Positions 9,375 through 19,670 of a stretch of DNA of 64,000 nt are shown here, piece by piece; position 1 is the stretch's first letter, and every line of letters begins with the position of its first letter. A program made the translations under genes and the position numbers. Location of the stretch: contig NZ_CP115543.1 of the NCBI RefSeq assembly GCF_031834615.1, forward strand, positions 3,235,001-3,299,000, given 5' to 3'. The notes beneath the pieces were generated by a model. The model had not been told where the DNA came from. It was given only the letters and a program-made list of their open reading frames with translations, and did no database searches. Source of the stretch: Stenotrophomonas aracearum. Lineage in GTDB: Bacteria; Pseudomonadota; Gammaproteobacteria; Xanthomonadales; Xanthomonadaceae.

Positions 9375-11846
9375 ATGCCCGTTGATTCCATCCACCACCA
9401 CCGCCGCAGCCAAGGCGATTTCGCGGACAAACTGAAGGGCTGGCAGCCGCCACAGCAGCATGGCAACACGCAGCGCTTCGGCAGGGCAACGCCGCTGCTG
9501 CGCCTCGACAATGCGTCGCGGGCACTCACCGGGATGCTGCTGCTGGGATCGCTGCGGCCCGCGGTGGCGAATGACGCACCGGCATCGCCCACTCCCCCTG
9601 CACTGCTGCCCGGCGCGGGCGCTGTGCGTACCGAACCTTACCGCGCCGTGCCCATGCAGGAGATGACCCTGGAACAGATCGGCAACGGCGCCGCCGCCGG
9701 CTGCATCGCGCAGCCGCGCCAGTGCGCGAAGATCCTCGGCGGTGCAGCACTGACAGCCCTGGCCAGCAGCGCGATCAGCGGCTGGGTGGGGTGGAAGGCG
9801 GGCCTTCAGCGAGGTCGCGAGGAGGCATTCAGCGCCTGCCAGACGGCCTCCACGGCCCAGGCACAGGTGCAGCCGATGAACACGGACGACGGCCTGCCGG
9901 CACCGGTGCGTTTCGATCCTGCCGATGTCGCGCCAGAGCACTCGCCCTGCGATTCGCTGTACGCACACGTCAACCACCGTTGGCACCAGCGCACCGTGCT
10001 GCCCGCCGACCAGTCGCGCTGGGACATGCTCGCCCTGCTGAAGGACCGCTCGCTGGCGATACAGCGCCGCGTGGCAGAACAGGCGGCCGGCCTTGCCACG
10101 CCCACGCATGTGGAGAAGATCATTGCCGACCTGTGGACCACCGGCATGAACCCGCATCGCATCAATGCCGAAGGCATCGCACCGCTGCGCGAGGACCTCG
10201 CCGCGATCGACGCGCTGCAGACACCGGAAGCGATTGAAGCGCATCTGCACGCACTCACCGCCGTCGGACGCAATCCCGTCTACCGCATCCTGGTGGACTC
10301 GGACATGGACGCCCGCGACACGCAGATCGCCTACGCCATCCAGCGCGGGCTGGGCCTGCCCGACCGCAGCTACTACGTCGGCGACGAGCACGCGGAGGTG
10401 CTGGGCACCTACCGTGCACATATCGCCCACATCCTGCGCCTGGCCGGCGATGCACCCGCCGAGGCCGAACGCCAGGCCGACGCGGTGCTGGCGCTGGAGC
10501 ACCACTTCGCCAACGCATCGGTGCCATGGCAGCAACTCAACGCCGACCTCGTCCAGTACTACAACCCGATGACCGTGACCGAGGCCGATGCGCTGACCCC
10601 CGGCTTCCGCTGGAGTGGTCTGTTCCAGGCACTGGGCGTACCCACCCCGGCGCGCTTCTCGCTGGCCACGCCCGGATTCCACCAGGCCGTCGGCACGGCG
10701 CTGGCCGAAGCGGACCCGGCCACCTGGCGCGCCTACCTGCGCTTCCACACCCTGGATGCGGCCAGCCCGTACCTGGGCGACGAGTTCGTGCGCGCCCACC
10801 ACGCCCTGCATGCCACGGCGCTCACCGGCGAGGACACGCTGCCGCCACGCTGGAAGCAGGTACTGGATGCGATCCAGCGGGTGGCCGGCGAAGCGCTCAG
10901 TGAGCTGTACGTGGGCGTGGCGTTCCCCGCCGAAACCCGCACGCAGGTCACTGCACTGGTCGGGCAGCTCACCGCCGCGCTGAAGCGACGCCTGCCGCAC
11001 GTGCAGTGGATGGATGCCGAAACCCGTGCCGCCGCGCTGCGCAGGGCAGACAGCTTCCGCCCACGCATCGGCCACCCGGACCAGTGGCCCGACTGGTCAG
11101 GCCTGCACACCGAAACGTGCGGCTACCTCACCAACCTGCGCCGTGCCGAAGCGTTCTCGCAAGCCAGGGCGCTGGCCATGATCGGCGGTCCCGTGGACAA
11201 CGAACAATGGCGGATGACGGCGCAGGAAGTGGACGCTTACTACGACCTGATGAACGGCGACCTGGCCTTCTCAGCCGCACTGCTGCAACCGCCGTTCTTC
11301 GATCCGGATGCAGACGCCCCACTGAACTACGGCGGGATAGGTGCAGTGATCGGCCACGAACTGAGCCACGGATTCTCAGCACAGTCCAGCCAGTTCGGAC
11401 TGGACGGCACCCTGCAGGGATGGTGGACCGAGGCCGACCATCAACGCTACGCCGCCCTCTCCGAACGCCTGGCCGAACAGTTCGACCAGCAGTGGCTGGG
11501 CGGCGTGCAGGTGAACGGCACGCTTACCGAAGGCGAGAACCTGGGCGACCTGGGCGGCCTGACGCTCGCACTGGACGCGATGCAGCACGCAACCCGGAAC
11601 CAGCCCGACCCGATGATTGACGGGTTGAGCCGCGAACAGCGCTTCTTCCTCGCCTGGGGCATGCAGCACCGCAGCCTGCTCACCGCGCAACGCCTGGAGC
11701 AGGACATCAGAACCGACCCGCATGCACCGGGCCCGGCCCGCGCCAATGTCGGCCCGTCCAACCTGCGGGCATTCGCCGACGCCTTCCAGTGCCCGCCCGG
11801 CAGCGCCATGACCCGCAGCGACAGCGAACGGGTGGTCTACCTGTAA
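9375..11846 (+). CDS. M13 (neprilysin-like) metallopeptidase with the same N-terminal module
   Basis: Zinc endopeptidase of the neprilysin/PepO family. Seen: HExxH as HELSH (H661, E662, H665), the third-ligand motif GENLGDLGG (E721), the substrate-binding VDAYYDL, and a C-terminal region with ARANVGPSNLRAF ending near a conserved cysteine. Ahead of the M13 domain lie about 170 extra residues. These have a hydrophobic stretch (ALTGMLLLG), a C-x6-C pair (CIAQPRQC) and a second hydrophobic helix, laid out as in the preceding M28 gene. GGAGG 6 bp before ATG 9375 fixes the start. Length is 823 residues. The two genes are 119 bp apart on one strand and probably functionally linked; the substrate is unknown. 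Confidence 0.85.
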   Translation: MPVDSIHHHRRSQGDFADKLKGWQPPQQHGNTQRFGRATPLLRLDNASRALTGMLLLGSLRPAVANDAPASPTPPALLPGAGAVRTEPYRAVPMQEMTLEQIGNGAAAGCIAQPRQCAKILGGAALTALASSAISGWVGWKAGLQRGREEAFSACQTASTAQAQVQPMNTDDGLPAPVRFDPADVAPEHSPCDSLYAHVNHRWHQRTVLPADQSRWDMLALLKDRSLAIQRRVAEQAAGLATPTHVEKIIADLWTTGMNPHRINAEGIAPLREDLAAIDALQTPEAIEAHLHALTAVGRNPVYRILVDSDMDARDTQIAYAIQRGLGLPDRSYYVGDEHAEVLGTYRAHIAHILRLAGDAPAEAERQADAVLALEHHFANASVPWQQLNADLVQYYNPMTVTEADALTPGFRWSGLFQALGVPTPARFSLATPGFHQAVGTALAEADPATWRAYLRFHTLDAASPYLGDEFVRAHHALHATALTGEDTLPPRWKQVLDAIQRVAGEALSELYVGVAFPAETRTQVTALVGQLTAALKRRLPHVQWMDAETRAAALRRADSFRPRIGHPDQWPDWSGLHTETCGYLTNLRRAEAFSQARALAMIGGPVDNEQWRMTAQEVDAYYDLMNGDLAFSAALLQPPFFDPDADAPLNYGGIGAVIGHELSHGFSAQSSQFGLDGTLQGWWTEADHQRYAALSERLAEQFDQQWLGGVQVNGTLTEGENLGDLGGLTLALDAMQHATRNQPDPMIDGLSREQRFFLAWGMQHRSLLTAQRLEQDIRTDPHAPGPARANVGPSNLRAFADAFQCPPGSAMTRSDSERVVYL

Positions 11847-11853
11847 ACAACAA

Positions 11854-11887
11854 AGGGCGCGCGCCGCATCTGCAGCGCGCGCCCTTC
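11854..11887. terminator. Bidirectional stem-loop between convergent genes
   Basis: A perfect 12-bp stem, AAGGGCGCGCGC at 11854-11865 and its complement at 11876-11887, with a 10-nt loop. It separates the M13 gene from clpB, which converge here. Confidence 0.75.
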
Positions 11888-11898
11888 AACAGCCTCAC

Positions 11899-14484
<2,586 letters not shown>

Positions 14485-14532
14485 GGGAGTTCCTCGATCA
14501 GGTTTTCGCTGGCCAAGCCAGCACTATCTGAC

Positions 14533-14560
14533 AGATGCGGTTACGCAGGTGTGTTTCAAG
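14533..14560 (-). promoter_or_regulatory. Sigma-32 heat-shock promoter of clpB
   Basis: On the minus strand, CTTGAAA at 14554-14560 is followed after 13 bp by CCGCATCT at 14533-14540. This is nearly the sigma-32 consensus (CTTGAAA, 13-14 bp, CCCCATNT). It lies about 50 bp before the clpB start codon. Confidence 0.8.
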
Positions 14561-14669
14561 GGGGAATGAGAACGTATTCAGCCGCCGGACGACGCAGCGG
14601 CCACGCTGCCATCACGCCTGCTTGCCGCGCAGATGGCGACGCTGTGGGTTCGTTTCAAGGAGCCTGCGC

Positions 14670-15380
14670 ATGCATTACGAGCTTTACTACTGGACCGGCA
14701 TCCAGGGCCGCGGCGAGTTCGTCCGGCTGGCACTGGAGGACGCCGGCGCGGCCTACACCGACATGGCGCGCGTGCACGGCGACGAGGTGATGCAGCCGTT
14801 CCTGGACGGCGCGCAGGACGGGCTGCGACCGTTCGCGCCGCCATTCCTGGTCAGCGGCCGCCAGGTGATCGCCCAGGTCAGCGCGATCCTCGACCACCTC
14901 GGCCCGGAGCTGGGGCTGGTGCCCGAAGCGGCCTCACGGCGCATGCAGGCGCTGCAGTTGCAGCTGACCATCGCCGATCTGGTTGCGGAAGTGCACGACA
15001 CCCATCATCCGATTTCCGGCGCGAAGTACTACGAGGACCAGAAAGCGGAGGCGAAGGCGCGGGCCGCGTCGATGCGGGACGAGCGCCTGCCGAAGTTCCT
15101 GGGCTGGTTCGAAAGCGTGCTGGAGGCCAATGGCGGCCTGCACCCGCTGCGCGAGCATTCGTATGTGGACCTGTCGCTGTTCCAGCTGGTCAGCGGCTTG
15201 AGTTACATGTTCCCGCGCCGGATGCAGGCGCTGCGCCCCACCCTGCCCCGGCTGCACGCGCTGCATGACCGCGTGCAACGGCGGCCGAACGTGGCCGCGT
15301 ACCTGGCGTCTGAGCGCCGGTTGCCGTTCAACACGAACGGTATTTTCCGGCATTACCCGGAGCTGGACGGCGACGCATGA
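14670..15380 (+). CDS. Glutathione S-transferase family protein
   Basis: Soluble GST-fold protein of 236 residues. The N-terminal thioredoxin-like domain starts HYELYYWTGIQGRGEFVRL, where the tyrosine pattern resembles the alpha/mu/pi/sigma GST group. FLVSGRQVIAQVSAILDHL corresponds to the glutathione-binding Q-S region, where serine follows valine. An all-helical C-terminal domain follows (LTIADLVAEVHDTHHPI; YVDLSLFQLVSGL). AAGGAG 7 bp before ATG 14670 sets the start, 45 codons inside the longest open frame. It is divergent from clpB. The enzyme's electrophilic substrate is unknown. Confidence 0.8.
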   Translation: MHYELYYWTGIQGRGEFVRLALEDAGAAYTDMARVHGDEVMQPFLDGAQDGLRPFAPPFLVSGRQVIAQVSAILDHLGPELGLVPEAASRRMQALQLQLTIADLVAEVHDTHHPISGAKYYEDQKAEAKARAASMRDERLPKFLGWFESVLEANGGLHPLREHSYVDLSLFQLVSGLSYMFPRRMQALRPTLPRLHALHDRVQRRPNVAAYLASERRLPFNTNGIFRHYPELDGDA

Positions 15381-15400
15381 TCTGGATTGCCCTGTGCCGC

Positions 15401-15472
15401 GTAGTGCCGGCCGCCGGCCGGCTCCACGTGGACTTCGGGCACCGCCTGGAGCCGGCCGGCGGCCGGCACTAC
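15401..15472. repeat. Inverted pair of SMAG palindromes (REPIN-like)
   Basis: Two 25-bp GTAG elements in opposite orientation, 15401-15425 and 15448-15472, exactly complementary to each other and separated by 22 bp. Each arm is also a palindrome by itself. The pair lies between two convergent genes. Confidence 0.75.
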
Positions 15473-15476
15473 GCAA

Positions 15477-17069
15477 TCACGCGTTTCGGTGTTCTTTTTG
15501 CAGCGACAGCAGCGCCAGCAACCCCGCCAACGCCACGTACGCGCCCGCGAACTGCCACATGATCTGCTTCGGCAGCCCCACCAGCTGCCAGGGCAGGTAG
15601 ATGCCGCCGCGCGGGTCCACCGAGTGGATCAGGCCGAACAGGGTCAGCGCCGCTGCCACCAGCAGGATGCCCGAGGCGCGCAGCAGCCGCCCGTCGATCA
15701 TCGCCACCACGGCCGCGATCCACAGCATCGAGGTAATGATGAAGCCATTGCCCAGGGTGAAGATCACCGCCAGTTCCGGCAGCCCATGGCCATCCAGCGT
15801 GGTGGTCATCGCCGCCAGCTGCTCCGGCGCGATCCAGCCCGGCGCCTTGATCGCCAGCAGATACGCCACCGAGGGCAGGAAGCCCAGCACCATGGCGCCG
15901 GCATGCTCGCGCGGGGTGGCCTGGAAGGCCTGGGTGGTGATGTCGATCGCCACGTACACGATGATCGGCGCCAACACCGCCAGCGGCAGCCACTGCACCA
16001 GCCCGGAAATCACCCCAAGCATGCCGCCGATGCCCACGAACAGGCCGGTCAGCAGCGTGTAGCCGCTGCGCGCGCCCATGTGCTTGTACGCCGGCTGGCC
16101 GATGTACGGCGTGGTCTGGGCCACGCCGCCGCACAGCCCGGCCACCAGCGTGGCCACCGCTTCCACCAGCAGGATGTCGCGGGTGCGGTAGTCGTCGCCG
16201 GCCGCGCGCGCGCTTTCGGAGACGTTGATCCCGCCCACCACCATCAGCAGGCCGAACGGCAGCAGCAGCGGCAGGTAGGTCAGCGCAGTCGGCAGGCCGT
16301 CGATGAAGCCCAGCGTCGGCCACGGCAGCACCACCTGCGGCGGGGTCCATTCCGGCACCTTGAAGCCCGGCGCGCCCAGCCCGGCCAGGCCGAGCCCGTA
16401 GTACAGGACCGTGCCGAACACGAACGCCACCAGCACGCCGGGCGCGCGGATCGGCAGCTTGCGCTTGGCCACCAGCACATACAGCAGCAGGCCCAGGGTG
16501 ACGAAGCCGACCACCGGCGAGCGCAGCGTTTCCAGCAGCGGCAGGAAGCCCATCAGCACGATCGCGATGCCGGCGATGGAGCCCAGCAGCGAGGCACGCG
16601 GCAGCGCGCGGGTGACCGCTTCGCCGAAGAACGAGAGGATGACCTTGAGCACGCCCATGATGACCAGCGAGGCCATGCCCAGCTGCCAGGTGGCGATGGC
16701 CGCGTCATGCGGCGCCAGTCCCTGCGCCTTGAAGGCGATGAAGGCCGGGCCCAATACCAGCAGCGCCATGCCGATGCTGGTTGGCGCGTCCAGGCCGAGC
16801 GGCATTGCCGTTACATCGTCGCGCCCGGTGCGTGCGGCCAGCCGCCGCGCCATCCACGTGTAGAGCACGTTGCCGACCAGCACGCCGAAGGCGGTGCCCG
16901 GGAACATGCGGCCAAACACCACGTCGGCCGGGAACTGGAAGATGCCCACCAGCGCCATTGCGATGAAGCCCAGGATCGACAGGTTGTCGACCACCAGGCC
17001 GAAGAAGCCGTTGAGATCGCCGGCAACGAACCAGCGGGGGCGTGCGGAAACGCCGGGGGAAGAAGGCAT
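15477..17069 (-). CDS. NCS2/AzgA-like nucleobase permease family protein
   Basis: Integral membrane protein of 530 residues with about 12-14 hydrophobic segments. The start (GDLNGFFGLVVDNLSILGF), DDVTAMPLGLDAPTSIGMA, GGINVSESARAAGDDYRTRD and CGGVAQTTPYIGQPAYKHMG place it in the xanthine/uracil permease (NCS2) superfamily, nearest the AzgA-like purine branch. The DNLSILGF and GGVAQTTPY segments correspond to the substrate-site helices in that family. The proposed start has no strong ribosome site. It lies 89 bp downstream of poxB in the same direction. The substrate (purine or other) is inferred. Confidence 0.72.
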   Translation of the reverse strand: MPSSPGVSARPRWFVAGDLNGFFGLVVDNLSILGFIAMALVGIFQFPADVVFGRMFPGTAFGVLVGNVLYTWMARRLAARTGRDDVTAMPLGLDAPTSIGMALLVLGPAFIAFKAQGLAPHDAAIATWQLGMASLVIMGVLKVILSFFGEAVTRALPRASLLGSIAGIAIVLMGFLPLLETLRSPVVGFVTLGLLLYVLVAKRKLPIRAPGVLVAFVFGTVLYYGLGLAGLGAPGFKVPEWTPPQVVLPWPTLGFIDGLPTALTYLPLLLPFGLLMVVGGINVSESARAAGDDYRTRDILLVEAVATLVAGLCGGVAQTTPYIGQPAYKHMGARSGYTLLTGLFVGIGGMLGVISGLVQWLPLAVLAPIIVYVAIDITTQAFQATPREHAGAMVLGFLPSVAYLLAIKAPGWIAPEQLAAMTTTLDGHGLPELAVIFTLGNGFIITSMLWIAAVVAMIDGRLLRASGILLVAAALTLFGLIHSVDPRGGIYLPWQLVGLPKQIMWQFAGAYVALAGLLALLSLQKEHRNA

Positions 17070-17158
17070 GCGGTGGGGGCACGGGTATGGGGGGTACCCG
17101 ATGGTAGGGCCTGCGGCCCACGGATGACAGATTCATCCGTGGAACACCGGGGCGACCC

Positions 17159-18880
17159 TTACGGCTTGTTGAGGAAATTGTTCGCCAGCAGGTCCCGCAC
17201 CTCCCCCACCCGCCCGTGCAGCAGCGCCTTGGCCGCATACAGGGCCGTACCCGCCACCTGCTTGGCCTCCACCTGCGGCGGCATCACCAGTTCGGTCGGG
17301 CTGGTGTGCACGTCCAGCAGCGCCGGGCCGGGGTGGGCCAGCACGTCCTGCACCGCCTGCTCCAGGTCTTCGCTGCGGGTCACGGTGCGGCCGTAGAAGC
17401 CGACCACCTCGGCCAACCGGCCGAAATCGGGGTTCTTCAGATCGGTGTAGTTGTCCAGCAGGCCCTGCACCTTCTGCTCCAGCTCCACGAAGTTCAGCGA
17501 GCTGTTGTTGTAGACCACCACCTTCACCGGCAGGTTCTCCTGCACCGCCGTCAACAGCTCACCCAGCAGCATGGCCAGCCCGCCGTCGCCGGACATCGAG
17601 ATCACCTGCCGTCCCGGATACGCCTTCTGCAGGCCCAGCGCCTGCGGCAGCGCGTTGGCCATCGTGCCGTGCAGCAAGCTGGTCAGCGTGCGGCGGCGCC
17701 CGTTGCTGCGGATGTGGCGCAGCACCCACACCATCGGCGAACCGCAGTCGGCGGTGAACAGCGCATCCTCGTTCGCATGCCGGTCCAGCAGCGCGGTCAG
17801 GTGCTGCGGGTGGATCAACGTCCCTTCGCCCGGTTCCTCTTCCTTGGCGCGGGTTTCCAGCGCCGCGTCGCGGTGGCCGATGCACTCGTCCAGGAACGTG
17901 CGGTCATGGCGCTCGGGCAGCAGCGGCAGCAGGGCCTCCAACGTCGGCCCGATGTCGCCGACCACGCCCAGCTGCACCGGGTGGCGGCGGCCAAGGTGGC
18001 TGCCGTCGCGGTCGACCTGGATCAGCGTGGCCTTGTCCGGGTAGTACTGGCCCCAGGCGAAATCGGCGCCGAGCAGCAGCAGCGTGTCGCAGGCCATCAG
18101 CGTGTGGTAACCCGATTCGATGCCGAAGATGCCGGTCATGCCCATGTTGTACGGGTTGTCGTGCTCGACGAAGTCTTTCGCCCGCGAGGTATGCGCGATA
18201 GGTGCCTTCAGCCGTGCGCCGAGCGCCACCAGCGCGTCATGCGCGTGTTCGCAGCCTGCACCGGCGTAGATGCCGATGCGCTTGCCCTCCCCGATCAGCG
18301 CCGCGATCTGCTGCAGCTCGTCATCGTTCGGGCGCAGCACCGGCTGCGCGTAATGCACGGCGAACGGACGATCGTCCTTGACCTCGGCTTCGCTGATGTC
18401 GGCCGGCAGGATCACCACCGCCACCCCGCGCCGGCTGATCGCCGCCTGGCAGGCCAGCGCCACCACGCGGCGCGCCTGTTCCGGGCTGTAGACCTGCTCG
18501 CAGAACACGCTGCAGCTGGCGTACACCGCCTTGAAATCCACTTCCTGCGGAAACTCCATTCCAAGCTCGGCGGTGACCACCTGGCTGGCGATCAGCACCA
18601 TCGGCGCGCGGTTGCGATTGGCGTCGAACACGCCGTTGATGAAGTGCAGCCCGCCCGGGCCACAGGAGCCGGCGCAGGCGGTGAGCTGGCCGCTGACCAG
18701 CGAATCGGCTCCGGCCGCGAACGCCGCCGCCTCTTCATGGCGCACGTGCACCCAGTCGATGTCGCTGCGATGGATCGCATCGGTGACATGGTTGAGGGTG
18801 TCGCCGACGATGCCGTAGCAATGCCGCACACCGGCGGCCTGGAGGGTGTCGACGACGATATCGGCAACGCGCTTGCTCAT
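17159..18880 (-). CDS. poxB: Pyruvate dehydrogenase (quinone), PoxB
   Basis: Thiamine-diphosphate flavoenzyme that oxidises pyruvate to acetate and CO2 and passes electrons to membrane quinone. The N-terminal TPP domain has RHEEAAAFAAGA with the catalytic glutamate and CAGSCGPGGLHFINGVFD. The central FAD-binding domain has NPYNMGMTGIFG. The C-terminal TPP domain has the GDGG...NN pattern (SGDGGLAMLLGE, VVVYNNSSLNFVELE). Order and motifs track E. coli PoxB throughout; length is 573 residues against 572. The tail (HGRVGEVRDLLANNFL) aligns with the C-terminal peptide through which PoxB binds membrane. Start ATG at 18880. Confidence 0.93.
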   Translation of the reverse strand: MSKRVADIVVDTLQAAGVRHCYGIVGDTLNHVTDAIHRSDIDWVHVRHEEAAAFAAGADSLVSGQLTACAGSCGPGGLHFINGVFDANRNRAPMVLIASQVVTAELGMEFPQEVDFKAVYASCSVFCEQVYSPEQARRVVALACQAAISRRGVAVVILPADISEAEVKDDRPFAVHYAQPVLRPNDDELQQIAALIGEGKRIGIYAGAGCEHAHDALVALGARLKAPIAHTSRAKDFVEHDNPYNMGMTGIFGIESGYHTLMACDTLLLLGADFAWGQYYPDKATLIQVDRDGSHLGRRHPVQLGVVGDIGPTLEALLPLLPERHDRTFLDECIGHRDAALETRAKEEEPGEGTLIHPQHLTALLDRHANEDALFTADCGSPMVWVLRHIRSNGRRRTLTSLLHGTMANALPQALGLQKAYPGRQVISMSGDGGLAMLLGELLTAVQENLPVKVVVYNNSSLNFVELEQKVQGLLDNYTDLKNPDFGRLAEVVGFYGRTVTRSEDLEQAVQDVLAHPGPALLDVHTSPTELVMPPQVEAKQVAGTALYAAKALLHGRVGEVRDLLANNFLNKP

Positions 18881-18989
18881 GACGGCACTTCCACGTTCAG
18901 GGGGAAGTGCCAGCCTAGACCTGCGTGGGTGACACCCGCGTGGGAATCAGCGCCTGTCCGGGCCATACATTGGTGTTAACCGGCGTCGG

Positions 18990-19478
18990 TCAGAACGAGA
19001 CTTCGACCGCCTGCTGCGCCCACAGTACCGACTGATGGCCAGTGGCTTGCTTCCACGCCAGGCGGATCGCTTCGATGTCGGCGCGGCGCTGCGGGGTGTT
19101 TTCGTGCAGCACCACCAGCACCTTGGTGCGCAGCCGATTGGGCTCCTTGGCGCCACGGAACAGCCACTGGCCGTAGGCGTCGAACACGGTAAGGCCATCG
19201 GGGAAGCGCGGGGTGACCTGCTTGTCGAGGAACGCGCGCCACTGGGTTTCGGTGATCGCGTCGGTCTGCTTGCGCTCGGACGCGCCGCTTTCCTCGCCCA
19301 CGCCGAAGTACAGCTCGCTGCGCACCCAGTTGGCGGCGGCGTCCGGGCGGGCCGCGTCGCCCTGGAGGCTGGCGGTGGTGGAGGCGGTGGTGCCGAGCGG
19401 GGTTGCTGTCGGCGTGGTGGTGGTGGCGCAGCCGCTGATGGCCAGGAAGGCGGCTAGCAGCAGGGGGTACGGCTTCAT
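18990..19478 (-). CDS. DUF3574-family lipoprotein
   Basis: Small secreted lipoprotein of 162 residues. The signal peptide MKPYPLLLAAFLAISGC ends in a clear lipobox (AISG-C), followed by a Thr/Ala-rich linker. The folded part has ELYFGVGEESGASE, WRAFLDKQVTPRFPDGLTVF and KVLVVLHE, matching the DUF3574 family, whose function is unknown. GGAG about 10 bp before the ATG supports the start. It is divergent from the TonB receptor at 19671, with 192 bp between. Confidence 0.85.
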   Translation of the reverse strand: MKPYPLLLAAFLAISGCATTTTPTATPLGTTASTTASLQGDAARPDAAANWVRSELYFGVGEESGASERKQTDAITETQWRAFLDKQVTPRFPDGLTVFDAYGQWLFRGAKEPNRLRTKVLVVLHENTPQRRADIEAIRLAWKQATGHQSVLWAQQAVEVSF

Positions 19479-19624
19479 GTTGCGGGGGTCTCCGGGGGTG
19501 CGGCGGGAATTACCTGCGGTTATGAGCTGATGCCCGTGGGTACTGGGACTTGCATCACACCGCTCACTCACGCCAAGATAATATATCTCTTCATCCGGAT
19601 GGAACAATAGTTTCGTTTGGAACA

Positions 19625-19646
19625 GCCGGGCAGAGCCCGGCGCTAC
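19625..19646. repeat. SMAG-type palindrome
   Basis: GCCGGGC/GCCCGGC stem followed by GCTAC, i.e. a GTAG element on the minus strand, 24 bp before the second TonB receptor gene. Confidence 0.65.
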
Positions 19647-19670
19647 CCCCTCATTTTTGCTGGAGCCTGC

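Noticed and set aside
8373..11075. 900-codon minus-strand frame over the two peptidase genes
   Set aside because: It spans parts of two genes with strong active-site motifs on the other strand and has no recognisable content.
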